A DNA stretch of 64,000 nucleotides from Adenanthera pavonina (GCA_026686845.1 JAIVEN010000010.1:25456001-25520000); one strand, 5' to 3'. Positions 22,923-34,858 are shown, numbered from the stretch's first letter. The notes: a model not told the origin generated them from the sequence alone. Program-made: numbers and translations.

Positions 22923-23988
22923 TTGATCCCTTAACTGTTTTCTGGTTTTAACTTTCTCTTGAACATCCCTATCACTTTATCAACTAATTTAGACTTTTTA
23001 TTAAAAACTTTATATGTCTTACTTCTACTAGAATAGCCCAGAAATATACCTTCATCAGATTTGGCATCAAACTTACCTAAATTCTTCTTTCCATTGTTGT
23101 AGATGAAGCACTTGCAGCCAAACACATGTAGATATGAGAGATTTGGGTTTCTTCCTTTGTATAGCTCATAAGGAGTCTTCCCAAGGGTTGGTCTGATGTA
23201 GGCTCTATTTATGATGTAGCTTGTTGTGTTTATTGCATCAGCCTAGAATACTTAAGAGAATTCCTTTTCATTCAGCATTGCTATAGCCATCTCTCCAATT
23301 GTTTTGTTCTTCCTTTCCACTACTCCATTTTGTTTAGGAGTTCTTGGAGCTGAGAAGTTGTGATCAATTCCATGCTCATCACAGTACTCCAGGAAGTATG
23401 AATTCTCAAACTCTCCTCCATGATCTAACCTGATAGACACAATAGAAATACCTTTCTCATTTTGCATTTTCTTAGCTAATGTTACAAATGCATCAAACGT
23501 ATCACTCTTAAAGGAAAGAAATAGTGTCCAGGCAAATCTAGAGTAATCATCCACAATTACAAGCATATACAAATTTTCACCAATGCTTTTTACCCTAAGT
23601 GGACCAATTAGATCCATATGCAATAGTTCTAGTGGTCTAGTTGTGGTCACTATATTTTTAGATTTGAAAGAAGATTTGACTTGTTTTCCTTTTAGGCATG
23701 CATCACATTCTTTGCCTTTTTTAAAAGTGATTTTTGGTAGGCTAGTGACTAACTCATTTTTAACCAGTTTTGATAGTTGATTCATGTTAACATGAGCTAA
23801 TCTTCTATGCCACAACCAACTATCATTATCCTGACTAATCAAAAGGATAGAATCTAAGGGAGGAAGTTCATCAAGATCAATAGTATAGCAGTTACCATCC
23901 CTTTGAGCTTTGAGGATTATTTTGTGATCACTTTTTCTGATGATCAGGCAGAACTTTGAGTTAAACTATACCCAGTTTCCTTTGTCAC
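22923..23988 (-). pseudogene. pol: Copia (SIRE-type) GAG-pre-integrase and integrase
   Basis: Read on the minus strand: CDKGNWV, ILKAQRDGNCYTIDLDELPP, then the zinc-binding WLWHRRLAHVNMNQL ... CDACLKGKQ, and the catalytic core with LLHMDLIGPL (D), RLDHGGEFEN (D) and PKQNGVVERKNKT (E), a complete D,D35E triad. A stop after NEKEFS (near 23250) and loss of frame split the C-terminal part, which resumes with LHVFGCKCFIYNNGKKNLGK and DEGIFLGYSSRSKTYKV. The element is truncated on the left at about 23988, with protease, gag and the 5' LTR absent. Confidence 0.9.
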
Positions 23989-24720
23989 ATGTACTGTAGT
24001 GCGGTTTGGTGTTGATTTCTACTTCTCTTGGATCGGAATTCCAAGCTGTTCTTCTTTAGAATGGATGAGGATGATGGAAATGCTATGTTGGCCACTGTGT
24101 AGCCAATGTGAATGTGACTCTTTCATAAGGGAACAATGGCACATTGCAACGGCAATATCTAATAAAGAAGTATATGTAAAAATTAGTGTCAACATTCAAG
24201 TTGAGTGTGGGATGTTTGCCTCTACCTTTTTCCTACGAAGTTTCTCTTGCACAAACAAAATTATGGTAGTCGTACTTATATTCAACAATGCATGCTAGGT
24301 AATGATCTGGCATTGAGATCCGATGTATTACCACTATTAATAGACCTATCATTCCTTGATCTATATATACATGGCTTAAGTTTAATTTTCAAATATAAAT
24401 AGCACAAGGTTCATGAATGAACATTTTTTTGCTCTATGCAAGAAATACATATGTTAGCCCCCAGATCTTGGTGCAGTTATTAAATAATTGCTAAGAAAAA
24501 TGAAACATAAAACTGTAATAGGACTTTGTTGGTAGTTATGTATATTTATAAACACCAACCTCTATTAACCTGTCATCAAAGCCGTGAAATAAGCTGCCAA
24601 CATTAATTGTTGTGCCAACACTGACACCAAAAGTTTCAATAATCTACACTCCAAATTAACATGTAACTACCCTAGTATACTATCCTAGACTTAGTCTTGA
24701 GCTAATGGGAAGTATACTTG
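23989..24720. other. Unassigned stretch beyond the truncated copia element
   Basis: The sequence changes abruptly at about 23990. A 99-residue open frame at 23999-24298 (plus) has no recognisable domain, and a second frame overlaps it. I cannot say whether it is host DNA or an old transposon. Confidence 0.35.
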
Positions 24721-25432
24721 ATTATGTATGCAGGACTGGAGAAAGAATTCGAATGACACAAATTTGATAATGGAGACAAAGAAGGTTCACACTCTAGTGA
24801 GGTATAGGGCCATTGCAGTGAGACACTTATGATATTTCAAAATTTTCTGGGCTGAGAGCACTCGCGCCACGGCTATAGACACGAAATCTCTTTAAATTGA
24901 AAGGGTTCCTGTTAGATGAAAAAGAAAGAAAATTGAAGAAGAAGGAGTTTCTCGGCTAGGGCTCAGTGATTTTGACCTTAGAGAGGATTTATTAACTCTA
25001 GAAGCTTCAATCTCAGTGGGTATGTGAATCTACATTCTTCCTCCTCCTTTTTCTCATCAATTTTTGGGATGAAATTCAAATATATATGTGAGGGGTCGGC
25101 TTGGTTGGATTCTCACCAATTAAAATTCTTGTATTGGTGTTATGGAGTAGTTGTTAGTGTTGCTAGGGCATGAGAATGGTTTTTGAGATGATATAGTGAT
25201 GTATATGCTTGACCCTAGGTTGGAAAATTGTGAAGGGAAGTGGAAATCTGAATTGTATGTGAATAATTGTGATTGGGATGATCATTCAGAATTCATTAAG
25301 ATGTAATTATATTGTTGGAACTATAGGTTAAGCTTGAATGGCTAAATTGTGGATTTTTGTTTTTATGAGTATTATGTTAATTAAAGGTATTATGATGTTG
25401 TAATGGTTGCTTAGCTAATAGGAAGTATATGG
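24721..25432 (+). mobile_element. Ty3/gypsy LTR, left part (split by SIRE insertion)
   Basis: The layout resembles the plus-strand solo LTR at 11136: a CGCGCC-containing block (24860), purine-rich stretch, then a GGGTATG/GTAAGTT-like point and TTCTCACCAATTAAAATTC (compare TTTTCACCAATTAAATTATG at 13158). A SIRE-type LTR begins at 25433. The end of a gypsy LTR with primer site appears at 29640-29824, so this is probably the same LTR, split and partly deleted. Confidence 0.5.
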
Positions 25433-27245
25433 TGTTAGGTTTAATATAATATTTGTTTTGATGATGACAAAAGTAGAGTAATAAGGAACAAATGCATTAT
25501 ATGTGTCTAACATATATAGTGTTCCTTAAAGAAGTAAAATGTTCATTAGTATGTATTTAATTATGTTTATAATGCATATATCATGCTATATACTAATATA
25601 TCCACCATGCTCTTATAATTTATAATACAAATTGGATATATATATTGGACTAATGACTTTGTTTGTTGCAATACATTAAGTGTAGGATTATCCAAATAAG
25701 AAGAGTGAGCATTGGAAAAAAGAAAAGAAAATTAACATCATGTTTTACTCAAAGAAGAAGAAGAAAGGATGCTCCAAGAATGGAAGATCAGAAGAGAGCA
25801 AACCAAGAATAGGAATGATTAAGTGAAAGTGAAGTTCAACTTTTCAAGACCTAGCTATTAGGTATATCTTGTTTTCACTTAGGTCTTGAGGTGGTTTAAC
25901 CTTTGAAATTTACTTAATCTTGTTACCATATGTTTTAAATGAATTATATGTTTTAAAGGAATTAGATTAAGTAAATCTAATGTTAGCTTATGTTAGAATT
26001 GAGAAATATTGGCCAAAAAAAGAATTATGTGTTTGACTCAAGTTTATTTTGTGCAAAATTCAAATTTTGCTTAGTGAAATTCAAAGTTACAGAGGTTTTA
26101 TCTCTAATAGACAAATTTTAGTTCTAAAATTCAAATTTTGCGCTAAGCACTGTTAGTGGAAACATTGAAAATTCGCATGAAGCTTAGTTAAAATTCGTAT
26201 GTTGGTGAAATTCAAAATGAGTTCACTGTTACTGCCTCTAATAGATGAATTTTGAACTTCAAAATGGGAATTTCAAAATGAGAACTTGTAAGTCATGTTA
26301 GAGTATGCTTATGGTAGATGAACTTTTTATTTCAATAGTCAAATTTTAAAGAGAACTTTTGTATCATGTTGAACGTCCCTCTTACAGACAAATTTTAGCT
26401 TATGAAATTTAAATTTTATAATGCAATGTGAATACATGAGATAATTGTTCAAACTTTAACAAATACATTTCCAATATGAAAATTTTCATGAACTAAAATG
26501 GGTTAACAGTGGTAAACTCAAAATTCGAATTTCACTTTATGGCAGACAAATTTTTGAAGTTCAACATTAAATATATAACTATGCTGACTCTGCAGTTGGT
26601 GAACTGCTCATTTTGTAGAGTAACAGCTAGAACTTGTGTTTAACAGATAGATCTTGTGTCTAATGTCTATTAGGCCATAAATCTATAAATAGAACATCAT
26701 TTGAACTTATGGGTAATGATTTTAAGTGAGTTTGGGCTAAAATACTGCTACAATTCATAAAACTTTCTATGTTAGAATTAATAGTTAAACTCACCTCAAT
26801 AGAGTAAGCCTTCAATGTATTGTCTACTCTAAAAAAGATTTTCTATTCTATAATCTCCACTTCTACATTTTCTAGGTAGAATGTTAGTGTGGGAAAAAAC
26901 TAAGGGATTTATACATCTTGTAAGGATATAAAGAGAATGGCTTCAAAAGTGCCTACTAAAATTTGTGCGATGTACTAATACTTCACAAGTATCCAGATCA
27001 AACTTATGGGATATAGTGAAAATCTGAAGTGGTGGCTTAAGGACTGAATGTAGGCTTAGTGGTTTGGGCTGAACCATGACAAATTCTTGTGTTTAATCCT
27101 TTGTTTCATTATTTTATCTATATCCTTCATCATCCTCTATTAATATTTGTTCTATTACTTCTCTTAGTGAAATTGAGGTATGCTTCAAAAAGGGTGAAAA
27201 TCCTGCATCACCCAATTTACCCCCTCTTAGGTGACCAGCCAAACA
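25433..27245 (+). mobile_element. SIRE-type 5' LTR, 1,813 bp
   Basis: It starts TGTTAGGTTTAATATAATA, holds TTTTGATGATGACAAAAG close to the start (a mark of Sirevirus LTRs, shared with 62108), and ends ACCCCCTCTTAGGTGACC plus AGCCAAACA at 27245. An initiator-Met primer-binding site follows 7 bases later and a gag follows that, so this is a true 5' LTR. A weak TTCGAA/ACAGACGAA array lies at about 26040-26560 and a TATA box at 26684-26691. Confidence 0.9.
26684..26691 (+). promoter_or_regulatory. TATA box of SIRE-type 5' LTR
   Basis: CTATAAATAGAACATCATTT, followed by GAACTTATGGGTAATG, is the conserved promoter and leader also present at 63407 and, reversed, at 2807. It lies about 560 bases before the LTR end, so transcription of this element would start near 26715. 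Confidence 0.7.
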
Positions 27246-27252
27246 TAATAAT

Positions 27253-27264
27253 TGGTATCAGAGC
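27253..27264 (+). other. Primer-binding site, initiator tRNA-Met
   Basis: TGGTATCAGAGC is complementary to the 3' end of plant initiator tRNA-Met, the usual primer of copia and many gypsy elements. It starts 7 bases after the LTR end AAACA. Confidence 0.92.
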
Positions 27265-27303
27265 TTGGACTCCCAAAAAAGGATCTAATCATTCGGTAGC
27301 AAA

Positions 27304-29160
27304 ATGGCTAACTTTGAGAAGAAACTTTTCTAGATGGTACTACCATGTGATGACTACCGGGCTTCAATGGAAAAAATTACACCTATTGGAAGATGAAGAT
27401 GAAGCTCTTCTTGAAATCTCTAGACCTGAATATGTGGGAAATCATAGAGAATGGAGATTTCATTCCAATGAAGAAGAATGAACATGGGCAGACAGTTAAA
27501 AAGCTGAATGCATAATAGAATGATTAAGATGAAAGCTTAATTTATCATAGTTAGTGCTATTTCATGAGATGAATTCTTCAGAGTGTCAAATTGCAATACA
27601 GCTAAGGAAATGTGGGATGCTCTAGAAATTACTTATGAAGGCACTAGTGGAATGAAGGAAAATAGACTTAGTTCTCCCACAGCATAATATAAAATGTTCA
27701 AGATGATTAATAGTGCATCTAATAAGGATTTCCACATTCATTTCACTCACATTATCGATCATCTAGTAACATTAGGAAAGAGCTACTCACAAAGAGGCAA
27801 ATATGCAAAATACTCAGAGCTCTACCTAAAAAATAGCAACTAAAACCGATAGCTATTGAATAAATGAGAGGAGAATCATATCAATCTATCACTAGGCTAT
27901 TTAGAAGCCTTGCTGAACATGAAGGATGACTTGACCTTCTATGGGAGTAAAATGAAAGGAAAGCACTGATGTTTAAGGCTACTGCATCATAGAGCCTAGA
28001 AGATGACGATATAGATGATGAAAGTAAAGATAATAGCAGTGATGATGAGGAAGGCGAGTAGAAAGAGTTAAGCATCAAATTTGGAAGATTTCTCAACATC
28101 AAAAAGAAAGAGCTTCAAAAACAAAATCACTCTTACCATGAAAATAAACTAAAGTATCATTCAAAGAGGTAAGGAGGAAGATGCATAGAGAAGAAAAGTG
28201 AAAATGCTAAAGTGGCATATACCTTTGCAATCAGAGGCAATGGTTCAGATGAAGATGATAAAGATACCTATTCATGCTTAATGGCTAAGACCAATGATCA
28301 GGTATCAAATTCTAACTTCGAATTTGATACCTAATTACTCTTTTAATGAAATGCATGATGAACTAATAAGATTAGCAAAAGCACTTGCACACAGTAAGAA
28401 GAAAGTGATTTCCTTAGAAAATAAATTACAACTAGAAAAGAATGAAAGGGAATCACTTAAAAAGAAAATAGATGAGTTAGAAAATATCTGTGAAACCCAC
28501 ACACATACTTTCTCTTGTGATTCATGTGACAGGTTAAATAAAGAAAAATAGGAGTTAGCTAAGGTCATAGCCAATTTCACCCAAGGCAAAGATAAGTTGA
28601 ATATTTCACTTGGCAAACAGAACTATGAGTTTAACAAGTTGGGTGCTAGCTACATGAGTGAGTCCGACGAGAAAAATAAATGTTGTTTAAAATTCTTTGT
28701 GCTTATTGTAATGCTTAGCTTACCATCACGCACATATTGTGGTAAAAAGGGGCATATAGCTCATCTGTGCAATATTAAGAAAAATGGTTCAAGTAAAGGC
28801 ATGAAATGGGTTCCCAAGAATACTACTAACCCTCCTAAACCCTGAAATAAGTGGGTACCAAAATGTTCTTTTAGTATTTCATATGTGCAGAACAAATCTA
28901 AAAAGAAAGAACTTATTGGTGCAAGAAAGAGGATGCCGAAAAGGAAAACTTCTAAAAAATCTAAAGATGCAATTGCAAATCACAAAGAAAAGCATTGGAA
29001 GCAATCCTCTCACTATTCACAAGGAAGCAGCTCAAATGGAAACCAAATTACTGACCTTAAGAAGAGAAAGAACATAAGTTTAAGAGGCAATGGTCTGTAC
29101 ATAAAAGGAAGACACGAGCAATACTACAATGCATACAAGCTAAAAATAATAAGAAAATGA
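27304..29160 (+). pseudogene. gag: SIRE-type gag, degenerate
   Basis: ATGGCTAACTTTGAGAAG at 27304 is a plausible start. Shifting frames then give the capsid region (WEIIENGDF-like text near 27430, AKEMWDALEITYEG near 27600, a frame with KMLRALP near 27820), an acidic stretch with poly-Asp/Glu codons (28005-28060), a coiled-coil-like Lys/Glu-rich part (28340-28550, ALAHSKKKVISLENKLQLEK), a zinc knuckle (28735-28770, TYCGKKGHIAHLC) and MKWVPKNTTNP / KWVPK, a repeated motif typical of Sirevirus gag. The knuckle's first Cys is Arg. Stops and frameshifts are frequent. It breaks off at about 29160, with protease and pol lost. Confidence 0.82.
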
Positions 29161-29639
29161 TCTCCTGTAACCTCTATCACTCACCCTATTTAATTATTGC
29201 ATTATATATTTGGGTAAGATTGAAGTTTGGTCCTATATGTACTTGAATTATTTAAACTGACCATTAGTGGACCCCAGTAAGAAAGGGAGACATGAGGAGA
29301 TCTAAATGGTGAAAGTTTAATAAAGATGGAGTATCTGATGTGCTTAAATGGTATTATACTGAAAATAGAAGGAATTAGCTATCAACCAAGCTGGTTTATA
29401 AGTTTTCATCTATGCTTGGCTTATACTATTACTTAAGGTTATTAAAACAAAGTATGGTCCTTGCTCAAATAATGAACTATTTGAATATATATGATGATAC
29501 TTACTATGAAATACAATGTTTACACAAGTCTATTTCTTTATTTGTATAATCAAACTTATGTGATTTTCATAATTTCTCTTGCATACTGATTGATGATATG
29601 GAAAGCATGTAGGTTTGAATAAATATTCATACTTAGGGG
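29161..29639. other. AT-rich stretch between SIRE gag and gypsy LTR end
   Basis: No coding or repeat signature is visible. It may include remnants of the middle of the split gypsy LTR. Confidence 0.4.
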
Positions 29640-29809
29640 TACCATGGCGCCAGAAGCTTGGCTAGGGCACCAAGTGCTACTGCCTTTCCAAGGGAGTAGC
29701 TACATTATAGCTTGCCACGGCCCAACCCTATCTTGTTTTTGTTTGTTTTTTTTACGAGTTTTGAGGTTTGAGGAGTTGATTTCAGGGCTTCGAGGGGTAG
29801 GTCATTACA
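29640..29809 (+). mobile_element. Ty3/gypsy 5' LTR, terminal part
   Basis: From ACCATGGCGCCAGAAGC to GGGTAGGTCATTACA this resembles the ends of the B-family LTRs (compare GGCGCCAGAGG at 53227 and GGTAGGATGTTACA at 53428). It ends at 29809, three bases before a tRNA-Met primer site. Together with 24721-25432 it brackets the nested SIRE element. Confidence 0.75.
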
Positions 29810-29812
29810 TTT

Positions 29813-29824
29813 TGGTATCAGAGC
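29813..29824 (+). other. Primer-binding site, initiator tRNA-Met (gypsy)
   Basis: TGGTATCAGAGC, preceded by TTT after the LTR end CATTACA and followed by TTAGTTTAGG. The position right after the LTR fixes the LTR boundary and the plus orientation of the element. Confidence 0.9.
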
Positions 29825-29957
29825 TTAGTTTAGGCCATTATTTCTGCTCATTGTAGTACTTGGCACATTTTGAATTACATAAACTTGTATATTCCTTTTA
29901 GAATGCTAGTTTAGTGTCATATAACTAAATATGTTGCTACTAGTATATAGGGGAAAG

Positions 29958-30760
29958 ATGTCTCACCAGGGTAAGTAAAGCAATGGTGATCCCATGAGCA
30001 AGATGCACAAGATATTCGTTATGCAAATGACCGAGTTATCAATCAAGGGATGAATGTTGAATAGAATGCAAGAGTAGTTTAGTTAGCAAAGACAAGGTAG
30101 TATGAATGAGGAAGTTTGAGTGTCTATAAATCTGAATGATAGAGAAAATAAGGATGTGATAGACCCGGAGAGAGCTCGAAAGGTTGAAGGAAGAGGTATC
30201 TTCTTTCAGCTGAAAGACTTTCGAAAGTTTAACCCACCGGCTTTTGAAAGTAAAATAGATCCTATGGTGGCTGAAAAATAAGTGGAGCAATTAGAAATTA
30301 TATGCGGTGTTATGGATTGCACCTCGAATAAAAGGTGCAATTAGCAATGTTTAACTTGGAGAGGAGGGTAGAATGATGGTGAATGAGTGTCTTATCAAGT
30401 GCTAAGGTTATAAAAGCTTGCCTTGAAATCAAAGAGTAGTTATCAGTTATGCAGTATACACCCTTCGAGGACTAATATATGGAGATCTGTGTTCTATCCC
30501 AACGAATGTGAGAGACTGGAGAGTAGAAGAGAAGCTCCATGATTCATGCTTTTTCCTTTCTGTGAACCGTATGAGGAATCAGCAAAGAAAGTGAGTAACC
30601 CCAATCAAGGGAGATAAAGGTAAGTACAGAGTAACATTAAGCTGTAAGCATTGCAAGGACTAAGTATGGGAACGACAATTGAACCTTGAAGGTGATAAGT
30701 TAGGATACTTCAAAATAGTGAAAAGGGAGTGTGAAGATTTAATTGGATGCTTTTGGATGT
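29958..30760 (+). pseudogene. gag: Ty3/gypsy gag, degenerate
   Basis: ATGTCTCACCAGGGTAAG at 29958 fits the start of chromovirus gag. Further in, the retrotransposon gag domain is legible: FQLKDFRKFNPPAFE and KIDPMVAEK.VEQLEIICG (30210-30305), then CTSNKRC and FNLERR. Several stops and frameshifts follow, and no zinc knuckle or protease was found before the sequence fades at about 30760. The gag would form the particle shell. Confidence 0.7.
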
Positions 30761-31515
30761 AATGTATAACTCAATGGCTATAAGGAGTGGATTGACTAGT
30801 ATGACTGTATGTTAAGTGAAGGGTCTTGGAGCTAAGGTAATGTCGAATGATGGAGGCCTTAGCAGTGATGGTGATAGTGATTTTAGTCCCACCAATGAAG
30901 ACCGCAAAAAAGTAGTGACTGTCATCAAGAATGATATATTTATAGATTATGAAGCAGCAATTGGATATCTTGCAATGAAAAGAAAGGTCAAATAGTATTG
31001 GAAGAATATATAATTGGGAGGAATCAGGTTCTTTAGATTGAATCCAATTTCAAGAAAAGACTCTTGTCTATTTTATAGTAGATAAGAGTTTTTCCCCTCA
31101 CTACCCCTGGTTGGAAAGAGTTTTCTTCAAAGTTAGTGCATTTGTCCCCACATAATAGTTGGTTTCTGAGTTGCATATTTTTATCAATACAATGATCATC
31201 TTATCTATAAATTTTTACGAGTCATATATACTTGCATTCACTTGACAATTTATCTGCTAACTTTTACAAGTTATATGAAATTTAATTACGTTTAGAACTT
31301 CAGAAAAATCTATCCTTTTTGTTTTGTTGCTAGTTTTTATTTAAAAATGAGATTGTGGTTGCCAGAAAGTCTATGGTTGAATCTTGTATTGCTTTTAAAT
31401 AGTGATAGTTAATATGTTTAAAGATATATAGCTTAGGTTTTTCGAGACTGGCTGAAAATGGTAGTACATATAATTGGGATGTCTAACTTTCTTGTGAGAT
31501 TTTGTTGTAGAATTA
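30761..31515. other. Non-coding stretch before the CACTA transposase
   Basis: It probably contains the CACTA 5' untranslated region; TTTTGTTGTAG at 31500-31510 looks like a splice acceptor directly before the first recognisable transposase exon. A possible CACTA-type terminus in the opposite orientation ends at 30917 (minus strand CACTACTTTTTTGCGG). The true left terminus of the downstream element was not found. Confidence 0.4.
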
Positions 31516-31962
31516 TTGCACCCTCAACTTGTAGAGGAGGCTTTGCCCAAAATTGATACACATCTTAGGAGTATGGATCGGTTATGGATATCTATGAATC
31601 ATTTGACTAAGGAGCATAAGGATGGAGTGAAGGAGTTTATTAGTTTCATGGTTGAACATGCAAATGACCCTAATAACATTTTATGCCCTTGCTCAAAGTG
31701 TTGTTATGGGAAGCTAGTTAGTGCAGAGGACTTGGAAGATCATTTAATGTGTCATGGAATTGATTGAGGTTACAGATGTTGGATAAACCATGGTGAAATG
31801 AATGATGTGTATAGTAGCTTAGGTTATGGTGGATTGAATGATTTTGACACAACCACATTGGAGGTTGACCATCTTGAAGAGATGGCAAATATGATTGAAA
31901 TGAGCTTCAAGATTGTCTTGAGATGTTTGAGAGGTTGAAAAGTGACGTAGACAAGTCATTAT
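31516..31962 (+). pseudogene. TNP2 transposase, N-terminal transposase-associated domain
   Basis: The first 84 codons include MDRLWISMNHLTKEHKDGVK, EFISFMVEHANDPNNILCPC, SKCCYGKL and EDHLMCHGID, the transposase-associated domain with its CPCxxCC cysteines and C-terminal His. A stop (TGA at 31765, D-stop-GYRCWINHG) interrupts it, after which the frame goes on to FDTTTLEVDHLEEMAN and, in another frame, GLKSDVDKS-like text. A family A LTR is inserted after ATTAT at 31958-31962; the coding text resumes at 34864. The domain binds DNA at CACTA subterminal repeats in related elements. Confidence 0.88.
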
Positions 31963-34858
31963 TATAACATCCCTAAAATGTTATATAACTAAAAATGTAT
32001 AGCGAATTTGCAAAAATGGGTAGACACCGTTTGATGTGAAAAAGGGCAAAGAGGTCATTTTATCTGATTGGACAGAAAAAAGAGAAATAACATTTTCATC
32101 CCTAAAAATTATGAAAATGACAATTTTGTCCCCAACCAGGAAAGAATTCAAGTGGGGGAAGAGAAGTCAAATATTTTGGCAAAAATTACACCTAAAACCC
32201 GAAAGTTTTAAAAATTATAAATTTGCCTTGGGTCAAGGGTAATTTTTTTAATATGCAATATTACTGTCAAAAAGAAGCTGTCGACGAGATAAGTCCAATG
32301 GTATATGGCACTGAGTGTTAATATTCAATGAAGAAGAAAGAATCAGTGCTGAAGGTTAAAAAGTAACTTTGTACCGATAAAACTACTTTTTGATCTGCAA
32401 AAGTCAAAAAGTCAAAAAGAAAGGATATTGGACATCACAAAATGATCTTTTTAAAGATAGCATATTAAAGTAATACCAGATACAAATTCGCTTTAACCTT
32501 GTATCAATAAAGTGAATTTACACTGCAAAAAAGTAACTTTACCGGTTCAAGTATAAAGCAACCAACATAGGGTATTACTAGACTGGAAAAAAATTGTACA
32601 GTGTCTTGGACAAGTGTACCCCTTATCAGGATACCACATGTTAGCCCATGTGTCCAAATTGGAAGTCTTGATGGTTAAGAAAAGGGAAGACTTAATGATT
32701 AAGTTTTCTTAATTAATCATGATTAACCAAAAAGCAAGTGTGATTAGTGGCATATTATATATACTCCATCATGACTTTGCTGAACAAATACTACACAGAA
32801 AGAGGAAGGAGTGGTCTGCAAAGTTGAGAGAAAGGAGGGAGCACGTGAAGGAGGAAAGAAAAAGAGAAGAAAAATAAGGAAGAAAAGCAAGGAAAATTGG
32901 TAAGTAAACTTCTTGTATTCTTTAAGTGTTCTAGTATAGTTTCTAAACTCTATGAGTTAGTTCCCTTGAAATTTTCTCTCCTTCATCCACTGTTCTAATC
33001 TGTCCAAGCATGATTAATGGGAAGGAAAGTTGTTTTTAAACCATAAAATCAAGAGAAAGCTTGAGATTTTACTAAAGGAAACAAGTATGGTATGTTTTAA
33101 GCAAGTTTGTGAAAGAACCATTTTTTTCTTTGGAGCAGATTTTCAGCCAAATCATTTGAGTGTCTTAAGTTTGGAATTTCATTAATTTGATGGCAAAAAT
33201 GAGTTCCCCGTGATGAAAAACCTTGAGACAAGCATTGGCTCAAAGATTAGGCTTTAGATAAAGAAATTGAGTTTTTAGGGTTTTAAATGAGACTTTATGA
33301 AGTAGCTACTTGTTCTAGTTAATTGAGCAAGTGTTTAATGGTGTTAAGGGACTTGAGGAAGCCTAAGGAGGTAGTGGAATCATTGGATTTAAGAGGAAGA
33401 GCTAAAGGGATGCTTCAAGGTAGCTAAGTTTCATATTCTTTGCTTTATGTTCTTTCATTGTCTTTCTATGATTAAATTGTGTTGCCATATTGAAATTGTA
33501 ATTTCTTTGATTGGTCTTAGCTGTTAAATGAGAGGTTTTGTTCCCCAGGATGTCCATTTTCTAAGCCTTTATGCTACCGAAATTTTGATGACTAATGTGG
33601 TAATTTATTGTTTAAATGTGATTGATGTGATTAAATGTGAGTTATTTGACATGATTGAAATAATTGCATGAAATATAAATTGCTAATGAGATTGCCCCCA
33701 ATCTCATCCCCTCAAGTATCCCAAATGACTAGGCACAAGCTATGGCAAAGGAGTCCAAAAAGCTAAGGAGAATGAAGAAGAGAATGATGCTTGATGGTAT
33801 TTTCAAGCTATGAGTGTATATTATGAAATTATGTATAAAATCATGCATATGCTTTTAGATCTGTGTCATTGTGCTATTATGTCCTTATGAGCATTATGAA
33901 ATATTTGGCATAGATCTGAAACATGGAATGATCATGTGAGCTTGTTATGAAGTCTACTTTGCTATGTTATATTGCTACAAGTTTATTTTGTAGCAATGAA
34001 ACTAAAGTTAATATTGTTTGATTGAAATAGTGCAATTAAGTCAAGTTTTATATATTCCCTAAACTAGAGAGAACAAGCTTTACAATGAGCTAAAGAATAC
34101 ATAATTTGGATATATGTACGATTTGTAGTGTAATTTTAAAATTTAGGATCAAAACTGGACAATGATGTGAAGGCTGCAAATTTTACCAAATATATTACTT
34201 CTCTTTGAAAGGTGATATAAAATTGTAGAGGTCTCCCAAAATTCAGTGGCTTACATTTATGAAAATATTTATATTTTGAGGTTAATATACCACTGGTTTG
34301 AATTCAATTGGAGCTGTACAATGAGAGATATACAAGTTTTCCCAAGACTGTTCCAGAAAAAGTGATGTTTTGATCCCTAGTGATTCAAATTGATGATGTG
34401 CCTTATCTAGACTAAATAAATATATAAGAAAAATATGAAGGGAATTAGACATATATACCTTTCCAATGGCATATAGAATACATGATTTAGAGTTATATAT
34501 GAATTTTTAAACATGTGGCCAAAATCCTAAAAAAGAGATAAATGATCATTTGTATAGTGTAAGTTTGAGTAATAAACTATACTAATTGGTCAGGTTAAAG
34601 GAAATTTTCATATTGTTTTCTTGTATATCATGTTTCTAGCTTCATTTAGATACTTGAACCACATTAATACAATTTTTCTGGATTAAGTTATGATTTTTCA
34701 AAATTTGTCCAGAAAACTTTAGAACTGAATGAATAATACCACTTTTTTTTATTTAAATATTTTGGTTCTATTAATGGTTCAATCTCTTAATATGAGCTAT
34801 TTAGACATTGTACATACTATAATATATTGAAAAATATAAATAAAAGTAAGGTGTTACA
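31963..34858 (+). mobile_element. Solo LTR, family A, 2,896 bp, inserted in TNP2
   Basis: It runs from TATAACATCCCTAAAATG (31963; first G of TGTAAC changed to A) to AAGGTGTTACA (34858). It is flanked by a perfect 5-base duplication ATTAT (31958-31962 and 34859-34863). Removing it plus one ATTAT joins the transposase reading path as ...DKSLYYGCTKF. There is no primer site, gag or pol inside, so this is a solo LTR from recombination between two LTRs. It is the longest complete family A copy here. Confidence 0.93.

Noticed and set aside
23999..24298. 99-residue plus-strand frame as a host gene exon
   Set aside because: No recognisable domain, and an overlapping frame of similar length exists; evidence is too weak.
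27089..27481. 130-residue frame spanning the LTR end and the primer-binding site
   Set aside because: It crosses a retrotransposon boundary and reads the gag region out of frame after the first part; the gag start at 27304 explains the region better.
31095..31110. CACTACCCCTGG as left end of the large CACTA element
   Set aside because: It does not match the right terminus CACTACGCCAAAAT beyond six bases, so I do not use it as a boundary.
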